From assembly GCA_023381895.1 (NCBI GenBank), contig JAMCTA010000071.1, positions 1-63,681 of the forward strand: 63,681 nucleotides of DNA. The letters are read 5' to 3'. The notes beneath the pieces are model-generated. The model ran no database searches. It was given only the letters and a program-made list of their open reading frames with translations, and was not told where the DNA came from. Position numbers and translations under genes: made by a program. Source of the stretch: Chloroflexota bacterium. Lineage in GTDB: Bacteria; Chloroflexota; UBA4733. Positions 43,453-51,752 of this stretch are shown piece by piece (the first letter of the stretch is position 1; the number at the start of each line of letters is the position of its first letter).

Positions 43453-45080
43453 CAAGAGACCTCCCAGAAGTACTCGTAGAGCTCCAGGGCATCGAACAGC
43501 GGCACAAACGTGCGGCCAGAAGAATCCCTCTGCAGCCTGGGCGAGGTTCCACCCACGTAGGCGCCGTCGAGCGGGCGGTTCCGTTGCTGAGCGAGCATCA
43601 TCGCAACGGCACTCTCACTGACGGTGAACGCATGGAGCAGCTCCCGTGTCACCGAGCGTGGCCACTTCTTCCCGGAGAAACAACGCATCGCCTGCTGCAC
43701 GGCGGACCAGCTCGGGCTCTCGCCTTCGTCGGGAACGACCCGCCAAGGCCGTCCATCGAGAGCGCACTCCTCCTTGTCTCGTGGCATGACGCGGGCGGCG
43801 CGAATCTCGTGCAAGGGCAGCTCCAATCCGTCGATGGCAAGATGGGCATCGAGCCAGCTGGCCCGTGGCCCATCTACCACAGCATCCCTGGCCTTCGCCG
43901 AACGGCACAGGTCTTCTGCCAGTCTGTAGGCACGGGCAAACGGCGCCTTCGCGTGCGCAATGGTCACACCGGCGCAGGCCGAGAACGGCGTGCCATCGGA
44001 ATCCTTCTCGCTGGCGAAGGCCTGCAGATAGCGCGCGGCGAGACTCAAGCCCAGGCGACCGTGGCAGACGAAGGTCACATCATCGCCGCCGAAGACGAGT
44101 GGACGGATGGGCAGTCGCCATTCTCCGGATTCCTCGCACGTCTTTCGTAGACACTTCTCCTTCACGAGACTGTCATAGTCGTGCACCAATGCGGAGATGA
44201 CGGCACGCAGCGCCTGCGTGCCAGCGCGCTGCACGTCGCCTACGAACTGCTGGATCCGTTCCACCAGTCGACCATCGTCTCCTCCATCTTCTGCGAGGAG
44301 CTTGGCGAAGCGCTTCCCGAGGCCATTCCCATCAGCGTGCACCACCGCCAGGTAGTTCTCCCCCTCCCGCTGACCCAAGTCCTCCGCACGGTCGGGGAAG
44401 GTGAAATGATCTCCCAGGATGTCACCGAATTCCTCCTTCAGCCGTCTGGTCGCTGCCGGAGCGCAATCCAGCCGGCACGCCGCCATCGGCGACAGCGCCC
44501 GGCTCGCTCGCTGCACGGGGACGGGCCGATCATCAGTGATGTCGGAGCCAGCTAGCCAGTGACCAGCGCCCGCGGCTGCCATTCCCGTGTTCGGACAGCT
44601 GCGCGTGAGCGAGATGCCCTGGAGCGGTCCTGCCGGGGGCGGCGCTTCCTTCGCCTTTGCGAGGCGCTGGCGGGCCTGCCACCACTGCTTACCGAGCTCA
44701 CCAGGGAAAAATGGCTCGTGGACGACCGCGACCCGCAGTCCTGGCGCTTGGACAAGGAGCTGTCTCGACCAGGCCGTGATCACCTGCCGGGCGACTTCGC
44801 GAGAGCGAAAGAGGAGCGCGGCATTACCAGCCGCGGCAAAGAGCAGGGCAGCCTGCTCTGGGCCATCCTGCAGTAGCGCCGGCGCCTGGGGCGCGTCCGT
44901 GACCGTGCGCCAGGCCACCGCCCGTCCACACACGCGCTCGCACGCCTGACGGAGCGCATCATCCGTCGCCAAACGCACGACCTCCGAGCCGCCAGCATTC
45001 TCCTTGAGGCGGTTGGAGCCGAAGATGTAGTGTTGAATGCTGCTCGTATCGACGAGCGTGAGACAGAGCTGTCCGGTCAT
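43452..45080 (-). CDS. cas10: Cas10, type III-D, without HD nuclease domain
   Basis: Large effector subunit that makes cyclic oligoadenylate when target RNA is bound. The first Palm domain starts at once (LTLVDTSSIQHYIFGSNRLK, residues 8-27), with no HD nuclease domain ahead of it. The second Palm domain carries LAVVHADGNGLGKRF (D250, metal ligand) and the cyclase motif VFGGDDVTF (GGDD at 331-334). Therefore DNA cleavage by an HD domain should be absent and cyclase activity retained. At 542 residues it is much shorter than HD-containing Cas10. ATGA overlap with the Card1-like gene upstream, TGATG with cas7 downstream. Confidence 0.93.
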   Translation of the reverse strand: MTGQLCLTLVDTSSIQHYIFGSNRLKENAGGSEVVRLATDDALRQACERVCGRAVAWRTVTDAPQAPALLQDGPEQAALLFAAAGNAALLFRSREVARQVITAWSRQLLVQAPGLRVAVVHEPFFPGELGKQWWQARQRLAKAKEAPPPAGPLQGISLTRSCPNTGMAAAGAGHWLAGSDITDDRPVPVQRASRALSPMAACRLDCAPAATRRLKEEFGDILGDHFTFPDRAEDLGQREGENYLAVVHADGNGLGKRFAKLLAEDGGDDGRLVERIQQFVGDVQRAGTQALRAVISALVHDYDSLVKEKCLRKTCEESGEWRLPIRPLVFGGDDVTFVCHGRLGLSLAARYLQAFASEKDSDGTPFSACAGVTIAHAKAPFARAYRLAEDLCRSAKARDAVVDGPRASWLDAHLAIDGLELPLHEIRAARVMPRDKEECALDGRPWRVVPDEGESPSWSAVQQAMRCFSGKKWPRSVTRELLHAFTVSESAVAMMLAQQRNRPLDGAYVGGTSPRLQRDSSGRTFVPLFDALELYEYFWEVS

Positions 45081-46429
45081 ACGTTGAGCCCCAACTCACG
45101 GAGGTACTGCTGCCAGCGGCCGGCAAACTCCTGGACTTCCCTCTTGCCCCAGACACGGAGCGGCGGTCTGTCCGAGCCGTTGAACAAGGCGCCATTGAGG
45201 TCACTCTCCAGGTCCCGGCACTTGTCCTCATCCTCGAGACACACGAGAATCGCTCGTGTCTCACCGCCACCGAGCTGACGCGCGCGATGGAGGACCTCGA
45301 AGCCCTTGCTCTTCAGCAAGGATCGGTCCAGCGCAGTAGTGCACGAGAGCACGATGAGCTGGTAGCCGGCCAGGACCAGCACATCCGTTTCAAAGTCCAC
45401 CGGATGCTGACCGCTCTGTTCCTTCTCTGGAAGCGCGCAGAGACCCCGCGCAACGTGCCAATGCGGGTGCCGGTCGGAGCAAAAGCCATTTACCCCCGCT
45501 TCGATGAAATACTCGAGCCACGTGCCGTCCACGAAGTTGGCGACATCGTCGCGGACGGCCTTTTTCTTGGCACAGAACAGACCATAGAGCTGATCCATGG
45601 TGGGCCCGACGACAGCCAGTGGAAACCCGAGGGCGGACAGAAGGAGCGGACCCAGATGCTTGATACCCCCGGCTTCCGGCAGGGGGAACGGAGCGTTCTC
45701 ATCTAAACGCAGTGCTCTTTGGGGCGCCGCCGATTCCTCCTGTTGCGAGTTAGGCTTGCCTTTTCCCGATAGATCGCCCTTTGTTTTCCTGGCATAGCAC
45801 CGCCAGGACTGCCATGCCGGCTCGCCGAGTGCGAGGAGCTCGTGGGCGAAACGCTTCACTTTCTCCCGGGCCTCAGGATCATCAGTAAAGCACTTAGACT
45901 GGGGACCGATCCTGAGCCCGTGCAACTGGAGGAGATCGTCAAGGCCCATTTGGATGACCGAACGTAAGTCGTTCGTGGTTAGCTTGGGTAAGAAGCCATC
46001 CTGGGTCAGAATCCGCAGGCAGTAGCTGTCAGTATCGAGGTAAGAGATGAGGTACTGCACCGACCTCTTGCCGGCAAGCTGCTGCTGCAGCGTCAGCGCT
46101 GCCGTCACAGACATCGCCTTGGTGCCGCCCGTGTAGTTGAGGTGAAGAGTACCGTCCACCCCATCTACTAACCCCTTCACAGCCTGATGGATCTTTTCTG
46201 GTGCACGGGCCGCACCGACGTCTACCAGTCGTATCTCCGGGCGGCTTTCTTGTCGGCATTTCTCGTCAAGTGTTCGGAGGCGTTCTGCGATGGTCTTGGT
46301 TTCCGGGCTATGGAGCAGCACCACCTGGCCGGGGCGGTAGTCCTTGAGCTCCTCGACTTCGGTGAGCGCTTTCAGCGTCACCCAGTTCGGCAGCGGATTC
46401 TCCCCCACCAGCAACACCAGCGTTTGCAT
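45077..46429 (-). CDS. Card1/Can2-like CARF-nuclease (DUF1887 family)
   Basis: Ancillary effector with an N-terminal CARF sensor for cyclic oligoadenylate and a C-terminal PD-(D/E)XK domain. CARF shows LVLLVGENPLPNWVTLKAL and the ligand-site loop LNYTGGTKAMSVTAA (97-110). The nuclease part has GTWLEYFIEAG (302-312, with E306) and VDFETDVLVLAG (D349). The following strand reads LIVLSCTTAL (S362-T364) where the family normally has E-C-K, so the catalytic Glu and Lys appear to be replaced. Start at ATG 46429 is supported by GGAAGGAG eight bases upstream. First gene of the CRISPR operon, next to the Cas10 whose product it should sense. Confidence 0.87.
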   Translation of the reverse strand: MQTLVLLVGENPLPNWVTLKALTEVEELKDYRPGQVVLLHSPETKTIAERLRTLDEKCRQESRPEIRLVDVGAARAPEKIHQAVKGLVDGVDGTLHLNYTGGTKAMSVTAALTLQQQLAGKRSVQYLISYLDTDSYCLRILTQDGFLPKLTTNDLRSVIQMGLDDLLQLHGLRIGPQSKCFTDDPEAREKVKRFAHELLALGEPAWQSWRCYARKTKGDLSGKGKPNSQQEESAAPQRALRLDENAPFPLPEAGGIKHLGPLLLSALGFPLAVVGPTMDQLYGLFCAKKKAVRDDVANFVDGTWLEYFIEAGVNGFCSDRHPHWHVARGLCALPEKEQSGQHPVDFETDVLVLAGYQLIVLSCTTALDRSLLKSKGFEVLHRARQLGGGETRAILVCLEDEDKCRDLESDLNGALFNGSDRPPLRVWGKREVQEFAGRWQQYLRELGLNV

Positions 46430-46601
46430 CGATACAGCTCCTTCCCTCGCAACGGCCATCCCACTCACGCCGCCCTATGAAATGAACTCGCAGTGTCCCA
46501 GAGAAAGCGGAAAGCGCAGCGCCGGTTCACGGTTGTCAGCAGCATCAGAAGCGCTGCCAGGCTGCCCTTCTCGCCAACCACCATCACGCCACGCTGCAGA
46601 C

Positions 46602-46637
46602 CGGAGCAACCAGGGACTGCTTGCTCCGCTGAGTATA
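46602..46637 (-). promoter_or_regulatory. Possible promoter -10 and overlapping inverted repeat ahead of the CRISPR operon
   Basis: TATACT on the minus strand (46632-46637) lies about 200 bases before the Card1-like ATG; no clear -35 is seen. A perfect 8-bp inverted repeat (CGGAGCAA / TTGCTCCG, 46602-46628, loop of 11) begins at the expected transcription start, as an operator or a 5' hairpin would. The rest of the 46430-46788 gap shows no CRISPR repeats and no gene. Confidence 0.4.
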
Positions 46638-46788
46638 GTCAACGCTCTCTCACAGAGTGGGACCGTAACACTTGAGGATCACAACGGTGCGCACCCCACC
46701 GCGCCCCCAACGAGGAGGTCACTCAGGTCAGAAGCTTGGGGGCTACAGAGCACGGCAAAGGCTCCCGGCAGCTTGCTCGGAGAGAAGA

Positions 46789-47271
46789 TTAGCTGCGGGC
46801 CTGTCGCCAGGCGCCGAGCGTCTTCTCTATCTGCTCCATGTGGGCCGCGATGTGCCGCGCCTGACCATTGAACAGCTGCTCCAGGGTGATGTGGCCGCGC
46901 TCGCTGTGCTCGAGCGGGTGCTCCCACACACTGTCCGGAAGCTGGCGCAGCAGGTCATAGTTGGCCTGCCGCAATAAGGTGAACAGCTGCAAATGCATCG
47001 CCGCATCTTGGGCGCCGTACTGGAGGGCATTCGCCCACTCATCCGCATCGACCCCCTGGATCAGCGCACCTGGTCGCACAGTCACCGTACGGAAGCGTAC
47101 GTAGTGGTTGGCTTCGAGGTCGGTGAGGTGCACGATGATCTCTGCGATGCTCCAGTCTTGCTGGCTCGGCTTGAACGACCATGCGTCCTGGGGAACACCA
47201 GCCACCATCGCCACGAGCTGTTGTGCGCCCTGGCGGTACGCGGTGAGCTTCTCCTGTCGCTCTCTGGTCAT
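46789..47271 (-). CDS. DinB family protein (putative metal-dependent thiol transferase fold)
   Basis: A four-helix-bundle protein of 160 residues. The metal-site histidines are visible: DWSIAEIIVHLTDLEANHY (first His) and GQARHIAAHMEQIEKTL (H-x3-H near the C-terminus), with the ITLEQLFNGQ turn before it. DinB/YfiT proteins include bacillithiol and mycothiol S-transferases and many uncharacterised members. Nothing nearby tells the substrate. It precedes no clear operon partner; a gap of 63 bp separates it from the SIS gene upstream. Confidence 0.83.
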   Translation of the reverse strand: MTRERQEKLTAYRQGAQQLVAMVAGVPQDAWSFKPSQQDWSIAEIIVHLTDLEANHYVRFRTVTVRPGALIQGVDADEWANALQYGAQDAAMHLQLFTLLRQANYDLLRQLPDSVWEHPLEHSERGHITLEQLFNGQARHIAAHMEQIEKTLGAWRQARS

Positions 47272-47334
47272 TCCACACCACCTCTCTCTGCTTTACCATA
47301 GCGCTGTCATACCATCAGCGCGCATCGACGGCAC

Positions 47335-48420
47335 CTAGAACGTCACTGCCTGCCAGCCCCGGCGATAGCGCTCGTCATCGAGACGGAAGCCGTCTGGATC
47401 GGCACCCTTCAGCAACGCGATGTGATATGCAAAGAGATCGAGCGGCGCCAGCGCCACAAGCGGCCAGAGCTCTTCTCGTAGTGCCGGCAGCACCGTCTCC
47501 CACGTTGCGCTACCACCCGCGGGCACGTTGCTCACCCACCAGGTTCCTGCTCCGAACTCCGTGAGTGCCCGCAGTACATCCCGTGCCCGATCGAGGCTGG
47601 GTCCCTCCGTTGCAAGAATCACCACGACATCTTCCGGCTCGACCCCCATCATCGGGCCGTGAATGAACGCCTCACAACTCATGCCTTCGGCGGTGAGATA
47701 CGCTGCCTCTTTGACTTTCAATGCCGCCTCCACGGCAGCAACGCCGCAAGGGCCACCGCCGGTGAAGAAAAGGCGTGCCCGCCGAGTCAGCGACTGGCGG
47801 GCGACGAGCTGAGTCTGCTCTTCCACAGCGAGAGCACGAATCAAAGCTGACGGCAGCTTCGCTAGATCCTCCCGGACCCCGGATGCTGGAGCGACCCCCG
47901 ACGCGATGAGCGCCAGCACTATCGCACTGGCCACCAGGCTCACCGTATGCATCGACGAGCGTTCTTGCTCTACCGTCTCGATGAGCGCGCCCGGCGGAGG
48001 GCCAGCATAGCGCGTTGGCTTACCCGTGATGATGGCAGTGCGCGCTTGGGCGGCAGCCGCTCGCTCGACCGCGGCCACTGAAAAGTGCTTATTGCCGCGA
48101 TGACTCACGACAAGCACCGCGTCGGTAGAAGCTAACGGGCGCGGATACTGTACGAAGTCGAACGCCGGGATGGCCCACGCTTCTACTGCGGCCGCCCTCA
48201 AGAGGTACTCACCCAGTTGGGCCGCGTGCAAGCTGCTGCCGGTGCCAGTGAGATAGGCCCGCCGCGCCCCAAGGAGCAGGGAAACTGTCTCGGCGATTCC
48301 GACAGGTTGCTCAGAGCACAACTGCGCTACACACTGCGGTAGTGAGCGAATGGCAGCGAGGCTGAACACCCCGCGCGGGTTTCCCGCCACTGCCGCCTTC
48401 CTCACTGGTGACTGCCGCAT
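47335..48420 (-). CDS. Double SIS-domain sugar isomerase/deaminase-like protein
   Basis: 361 residues with two sugar isomerase (SIS) domains. Domain 1 has YLTGTGSSLHAAQLGEYLL (a GTGSS-type sugar-phosphate loop) and VLVVSHRGNKHFSV. Domain 2 has LFFTGGGPCGVAAVEAALKV and CEAFIHGPMMGVEPEDVVV. There is no N-terminal glutaminase domain, so it is not GlmS itself but resembles the AgaS/FrlB/NagB-II group, which isomerise or deaminate amino-sugar phosphates or deglycate. It diverges from the LexA-like gene, with 111 bp between them. Confidence 0.82.
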   Translation of the reverse strand: MRQSPVRKAAVAGNPRGVFSLAAIRSLPQCVAQLCSEQPVGIAETVSLLLGARRAYLTGTGSSLHAAQLGEYLLRAAAVEAWAIPAFDFVQYPRPLASTDAVLVVSHRGNKHFSVAAVERAAAAQARTAIITGKPTRYAGPPPGALIETVEQERSSMHTVSLVASAIVLALIASGVAPASGVREDLAKLPSALIRALAVEEQTQLVARQSLTRRARLFFTGGGPCGVAAVEAALKVKEAAYLTAEGMSCEAFIHGPMMGVEPEDVVVILATEGPSLDRARDVLRALTEFGAGTWWVSNVPAGGSATWETVLPALREELWPLVALAPLDLFAYHIALLKGADPDGFRLDDERYRRGWQAVTF

Positions 48421-48481
48421 ACCGTCTCACTGCTCGTCGAAGCATATCTTGCAGTGCATCTCGACAATGACCATTGATCGA

Positions 48482-48515
48482 CGGCTCCCACACTGTGCTA
48501 CCCTGACAGGAGCCG
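48482..48515. promoter_or_regulatory. Inverted repeat in the SIS/LexA-like divergent promoter region
   Basis: A perfect 7-bp inverted repeat (CGGCTCC / GGAGCCG) with a 20-bp spacer ends 16 bases before the GTG of the LexA-like gene. It sits where an autoregulatory operator would be expected, but it does not match a LexA box I know, so the assignment is tentative. Confidence 0.4.
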
Positions 48516-48531
48516 CAGTTGAGGAGGTCCG

Positions 48532-49194
48532 GTGCAACCGCTCTCCCCCCGTCAGCGTGACGTGCTCGGTCGTATTCGACAGCATCTGAGCGCCACTGGC
48601 CGGCTGCCGTCCCTGTCTGAGCTCGGCGCTGACCTCGGCGGCATCAGGCCTCCGACCGTGCTCGACCACATCCGCGCGCTCGAACGCAAGGGCTGGCTCA
48701 CGCCGCATCCAGCTAGCCGGGCTGGCTACACCCTCGCTCACAACGCGCCGGAACACGATCTCGCGGCACAGCCCTACGCGATCCCGCTCGCCGGCCTTCT
48801 CGTTGCCGGTCTTCCCCTCCAAGCTCCCGAACAGCTCTGTAGCATTGCTCTTCGTTTGCGGATGGCAGAAGACCCTTCCCGGATCGTAGCCTTGCGTGTC
48901 TCTGGCTGGGGCTTCGTAGGCGACGGTCTGCTCGATGGCGATGTCGTCGTGGTCCAGCGCGGTGAGGCTCCTATGGACGGCAGCACCGTCATCGTCCTCA
49001 CCGATTCTGACGTTCCGCTAGTGAAGCGTGTCGCTCGAGTCGGAGAAAAGCTGTTTCTCGACCCGCTGCAACCAGCCGGGCAGCCTGCCGTGCTCACCAC
49101 CTGGCGGGCGTACGGGCGGGTGCTCTACGCGCAGCGCGAGCTTTCCACCCTACCTCGCGCTGATGAGGCGTATCCTAATGATCATGATCGCTGA
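48532..49194 (+). CDS. LexA-like regulator with the catalytic serine replaced
   Basis: A LexA-type protein of 220 residues. Residues 4-56 are the winged helix (LSPRQRDVLGRIRQHL, then RALERKGWL). The self-cleavage loop keeps Ala92-Gly93 (LLVAGLPLQA), and the peptidase lysine is present (K165 in VPLVKR). The nucleophile motif, normally G-x-S-M, reads VSGWGFVGDGLLDGD: position 127 is Gly instead of Ser. Self-cleavage by the known mechanism should fail, so the protein may be a non-cleavable repressor, a paralogue of the true LexA, or one relieved in another way. The GTG at 48532 follows AGGAGG at good spacing. Confidence 0.85.
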   Translation: MQPLSPRQRDVLGRIRQHLSATGRLPSLSELGADLGGIRPPTVLDHIRALERKGWLTPHPASRAGYTLAHNAPEHDLAAQPYAIPLAGLLVAGLPLQAPEQLCSIALRLRMAEDPSRIVALRVSGWGFVGDGLLDGDVVVVQRGEAPMDGSTVIVLTDSDVPLVKRVARVGEKLFLDPLQPAGQPAVLTTWRAYGRVLYAQRELSTLPRADEAYPNDHDR

Positions 49195-49234
49195 TGGGTA
49201 ACTTGATGAGACGCAGACGACGAGGGAGTGACAG

Positions 49235-50314
49235 ATGACAATCGGACTCGGCATCTTTGGATATGGCTTCATCGCCGCCGCCCATCTCGAAGGCCTGCTC
49301 CGCATCCCTGAGTTTGCGGTGCGGGCGGTGTGTGGACCCAACCCGGAGAGAGCGCGGGCCTTCGCCACACGCTTCGATATCCCCCACGTCACCACGGAGC
49401 CACTCGACCTGCTCGCGCAACCGGGTATCGATGGCGTCCTCATCGACACTCCCGATCGCTCCCACGCCACCTTGGCACTTCTCGCTGTCCAGCATCGCAA
49501 GCACATCTTCTGTGAGAAGCCGCTCGCGACATCCTTCGCTGAAGCCGTGGCAATGACAGAAGCAGCAGAACGCGCCGGACTACGCACCCTCGTCGGCTTC
49601 TCCAACCGCTGGAACCCGTTCTTCGGCCACGTCCGTCAGCTTATCTCCGCCGGACAGCTCGGCCGTATCTACCACGTCCACGCCCAGAGCTTCAACACCG
49701 GCCTCCTCGGCAAACAGCCGCCCTTTACCTGGCGCACCGATCCGGAGCGCACCGGCACCGGTATCCTGGGTGACCTTGGCGCTCACACCATCGACCTGCT
49801 GCACTTTCTCCTAGGCCCTATCGAGGAGGTCTGCGCAAGCCTCCGTACCTGCAAGCCCACGCTCTATGATCCCGAGACTGGCGCAGCGCACGCTGCCGCG
49901 GTCGATGACGAAGCCCTGCTTCTCATCCGCCTTCGCGGAGGCATCGAGGGGACCATCGCCTTGAGCCGTCTCGGCGCTGAGTTCTCAGACTTTCCGGTCG
50001 GCCACCGGCAACTCCTCATCGGAGGAGAGGCGGCTGCCGTGACCTATGAGAATGGAGCCGGCCGCCTCTACCGCCCCGACCACACTTGGGAGCTCCTGCC
50101 ATCTGATCAGCCCCCGGAAGGTCTCGACCACGCTGACTATCTTGCCCGTGGCACGGAGCGTATCCTTCGCACGTTTCTTGAAGAGATCCAATCAGGGACA
50201 GACGTGGGTCCTACATTCCGGGATGGGCTCCGCTGCCAAGCGGTGCTGGAAGCAGCAGAGCGCTCGGCCCGCACGCACTCCTGGGAGCCTGTCACCAGCG
50301 TCGATAGCATATAG
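49235..50314 (+). CDS. Gfo/Idh/MocA family oxidoreductase
   Basis: An NAD(P)-dependent sugar or polyol dehydrogenase. The Rossmann loop is LGIFGYGFIAAAHLEG, followed by the IDTPDRSHA region, the active-site lysine in HIFCEKPLATSF, and GILGDLGAHTIDLLHFLLG in the C-terminal domain with the catalytic His. Length 359 residues. It lies 40 bp after the LexA-like gene, in the same direction, with a good AGGGAG site before its ATG. Substrate unknown. A second member of the family is at 60245-61279. Confidence 0.88.
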   Translation: MTIGLGIFGYGFIAAAHLEGLLRIPEFAVRAVCGPNPERARAFATRFDIPHVTTEPLDLLAQPGIDGVLIDTPDRSHATLALLAVQHRKHIFCEKPLATSFAEAVAMTEAAERAGLRTLVGFSNRWNPFFGHVRQLISAGQLGRIYHVHAQSFNTGLLGKQPPFTWRTDPERTGTGILGDLGAHTIDLLHFLLGPIEEVCASLRTCKPTLYDPETGAAHAAAVDDEALLLIRLRGGIEGTIALSRLGAEFSDFPVGHRQLLIGGEAAAVTYENGAGRLYRPDHTWELLPSDQPPEGLDHADYLARGTERILRTFLEEIQSGTDVGPTFRDGLRCQAVLEAAERSARTHSWEPVTSVDSI

Positions 50315-50342
50315 TTGATGAAGTAGATAGATTTGGTATACT
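50315..50342 (+). promoter_or_regulatory. Promoter of the rhodanese gene
   Basis: TTGATG (50315-50320) and TATACT (50337-50342) are spaced by 16 bases. Transcription from near 50349 gives a leader of about 78 nt. The -35 element overlaps the stop of the oxidoreductase gene's last codons by at most a few bases. Confidence 0.55.
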
Positions 50343-50426
50343 TTTGGCACCTGACGCTCGTGTCACAATGATTCAGGCCTATCCTGGGGCAACGAAGACC
50401 TGTACGTAGAGAGGAGAGGAATCCGC

Positions 50427-51275
50427 GTGGCTGACTATGCGCATCCGGAAATGCTTGTGTCCACAGAGTGGGTGGTAACCCATCCCAACGATCCTTCGAT
50501 CCGCATTATTGAGAGCGACGAAGATGTACTGCTCTATGAGCTGGGACACATCATTGGAGCTGTCAAGGTCGATTGGCATACTGATCTCCAGGATCCCTAC
50601 CGGCGCGATTTTGTAAGCCGCGAGGACTTCGAGAAGCTGTGTAGCTCTCGCGGTATCAGCAATGACACCACACTAGTGTTCTACGGAGACAAGAACAACT
50701 GGTATGCCACCTACAGTCTCTGGCTGTTCCGCTACTATGGGCACGCGGCGTCAAGGCTCAAGGTGATGAACGGCGGGCGGCAGAAGTGGGAGGTCGAAGG
50801 ACGCCCCTACACCAGAGAGGTCTCATCTGTCACACCAACCACTTACCACGCCAAGGAGCCGGACGACAGTATTCGCGCCTTCCGCGACGAGGTGCTGGCG
50901 ACGGTGCAACGACGCGGCACCAACATCGTCGATGTGCGCTCTCCTGATGAATACTCAGGCAAGCTACTGCACATGGCCAACTACCCCCAAGAGGGAGCCC
51001 AGCGCGGTGGGCACGTCCCTGGGGCGCAGAACATCCCGTGGGCCACGGCAGCGAACCCCGATGGCACATTCAAGTCTGCTGATGAGCTGCGCAGTATCTA
51101 TGAATCGCGCGGTATCCACCCCGATGAGCGCACGATTGCCTACTGCCGCATTGGCGAGCGCTCCTCTCATACCTGGTTCGTGCTCCACTATCTCCTCGGC
51201 TACCCTGATGTGAAGAACTACGACGGCTCCTGGACGGAGTGGGGATCCTTGGTCAATGTGCCGATCGAGCGCTAA
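50427..51275 (+). CDS. Two-domain rhodanese (thiosulfate/3-mercaptopyruvate sulfurtransferase)
   Basis: Transfers sulfane sulfur from thiosulfate or mercaptopyruvate to an acceptor. The N-terminal rhodanese domain is inactive; the C-terminal one has [14 protein letters not shown] and the catalytic loop [14 protein letters not shown] with C240. The CRIGERS loop is typical of thiosulfate-type enzymes (C-R-x-G-x-R), whereas mercaptopyruvate enzymes have C-G-S/T-G. The GTG at 50427 follows AGGAGAGGA. It is 87 bp upstream of sufU, so it may help supply sulfur. Confidence 0.92.
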   Translation: MADYAHPEMLVSTEWVVTHPNDPSIRIIESDEDVLLYELGHIIGAVKVDWHTDLQDPYRRDFVSREDFEKLCSSRGISNDTTLVFYGDKNNWYATYSLWLFRYYGHAASRLKVMNGGRQKWEVEGRPYTREVSSVTPTTYHAKEPDDSIRAFRDEVLATVQRRGTNIVDVRSPDEYSGKLLHMANYPQEGAQRGGHVPGAQNIPWATAANPDGTFKSADELRSIYESRGIHPDERTIAYCRIGERSSHTWFVLHYLLGYPDVKNYDGSWTEWGSLVNVPIER

Positions 51276-51362
51276 CCGCTCCGAGTACTCCCCCGGTACA
51301 ATTCAGGTCAGGGGCAAGTCAAGTACTGTAGGGCATTCCTTCTATCCGAGGAAAAGGCAAGC

Positions 51363-51752
51363 ATGGACCGTCAGGGCTACATCGAGGAAATCCTCGATCA
51401 TTACCAGCATCCTCGCCACAAAGGCGTACTCGATCCCTTCGATAGCAGGGCTGAGGGCGGCAACCCAGGTTGTGGTGATCAAGTCACCGTCTACTTGCGC
51501 CTTGGGCCTGATGGCCACATCAGTGAAGCCAGCTTCGAAGGTCAGGGATGCACCATCTCGATGGCCGGTGCCTCGATGCTCACAGAGATGGTCGTCGGCA
51601 AAACACCCCAAGAAGTCCAGGATATGAACTACGAGGACTTCGTCGACCACATGGGGCGCGAGATCGTGGTATCGCGGGTACGCTGCGCTACTCTCGGACT
51701 GGGGGCTCTGAAGGCCGCCGCCGACCTCTACCTCAAGAGTCAGCGCACATAG
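51363..51752 (+). CDS. sufU: SufU-type iron-sulfur cluster scaffold / sulfur relay protein
   Basis: IscU-fold protein of 129 residues. The three conserved cysteines are C37 in GNPGCGDQVTVYL, C63 in GQGCTISMAGASM and C108 in VRCATLGL. SufU accepts sulfur from SufS, which is not in the window. The ATG start has AAAAGGCAAGC before it. Downstream neighbour pfkB converges with a 13-bp overlap of the 3' ends. A TACAAT sequence about 70 bases upstream could be a -10 element. Confidence 0.9.
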   Translation: MDRQGYIEEILDHYQHPRHKGVLDPFDSRAEGGNPGCGDQVTVYLRLGPDGHISEASFEGQGCTISMAGASMLTEMVVGKTPQEVQDMNYEDFVDHMGREIVVSRVRCATLGLGALKAAADLYLKSQRT

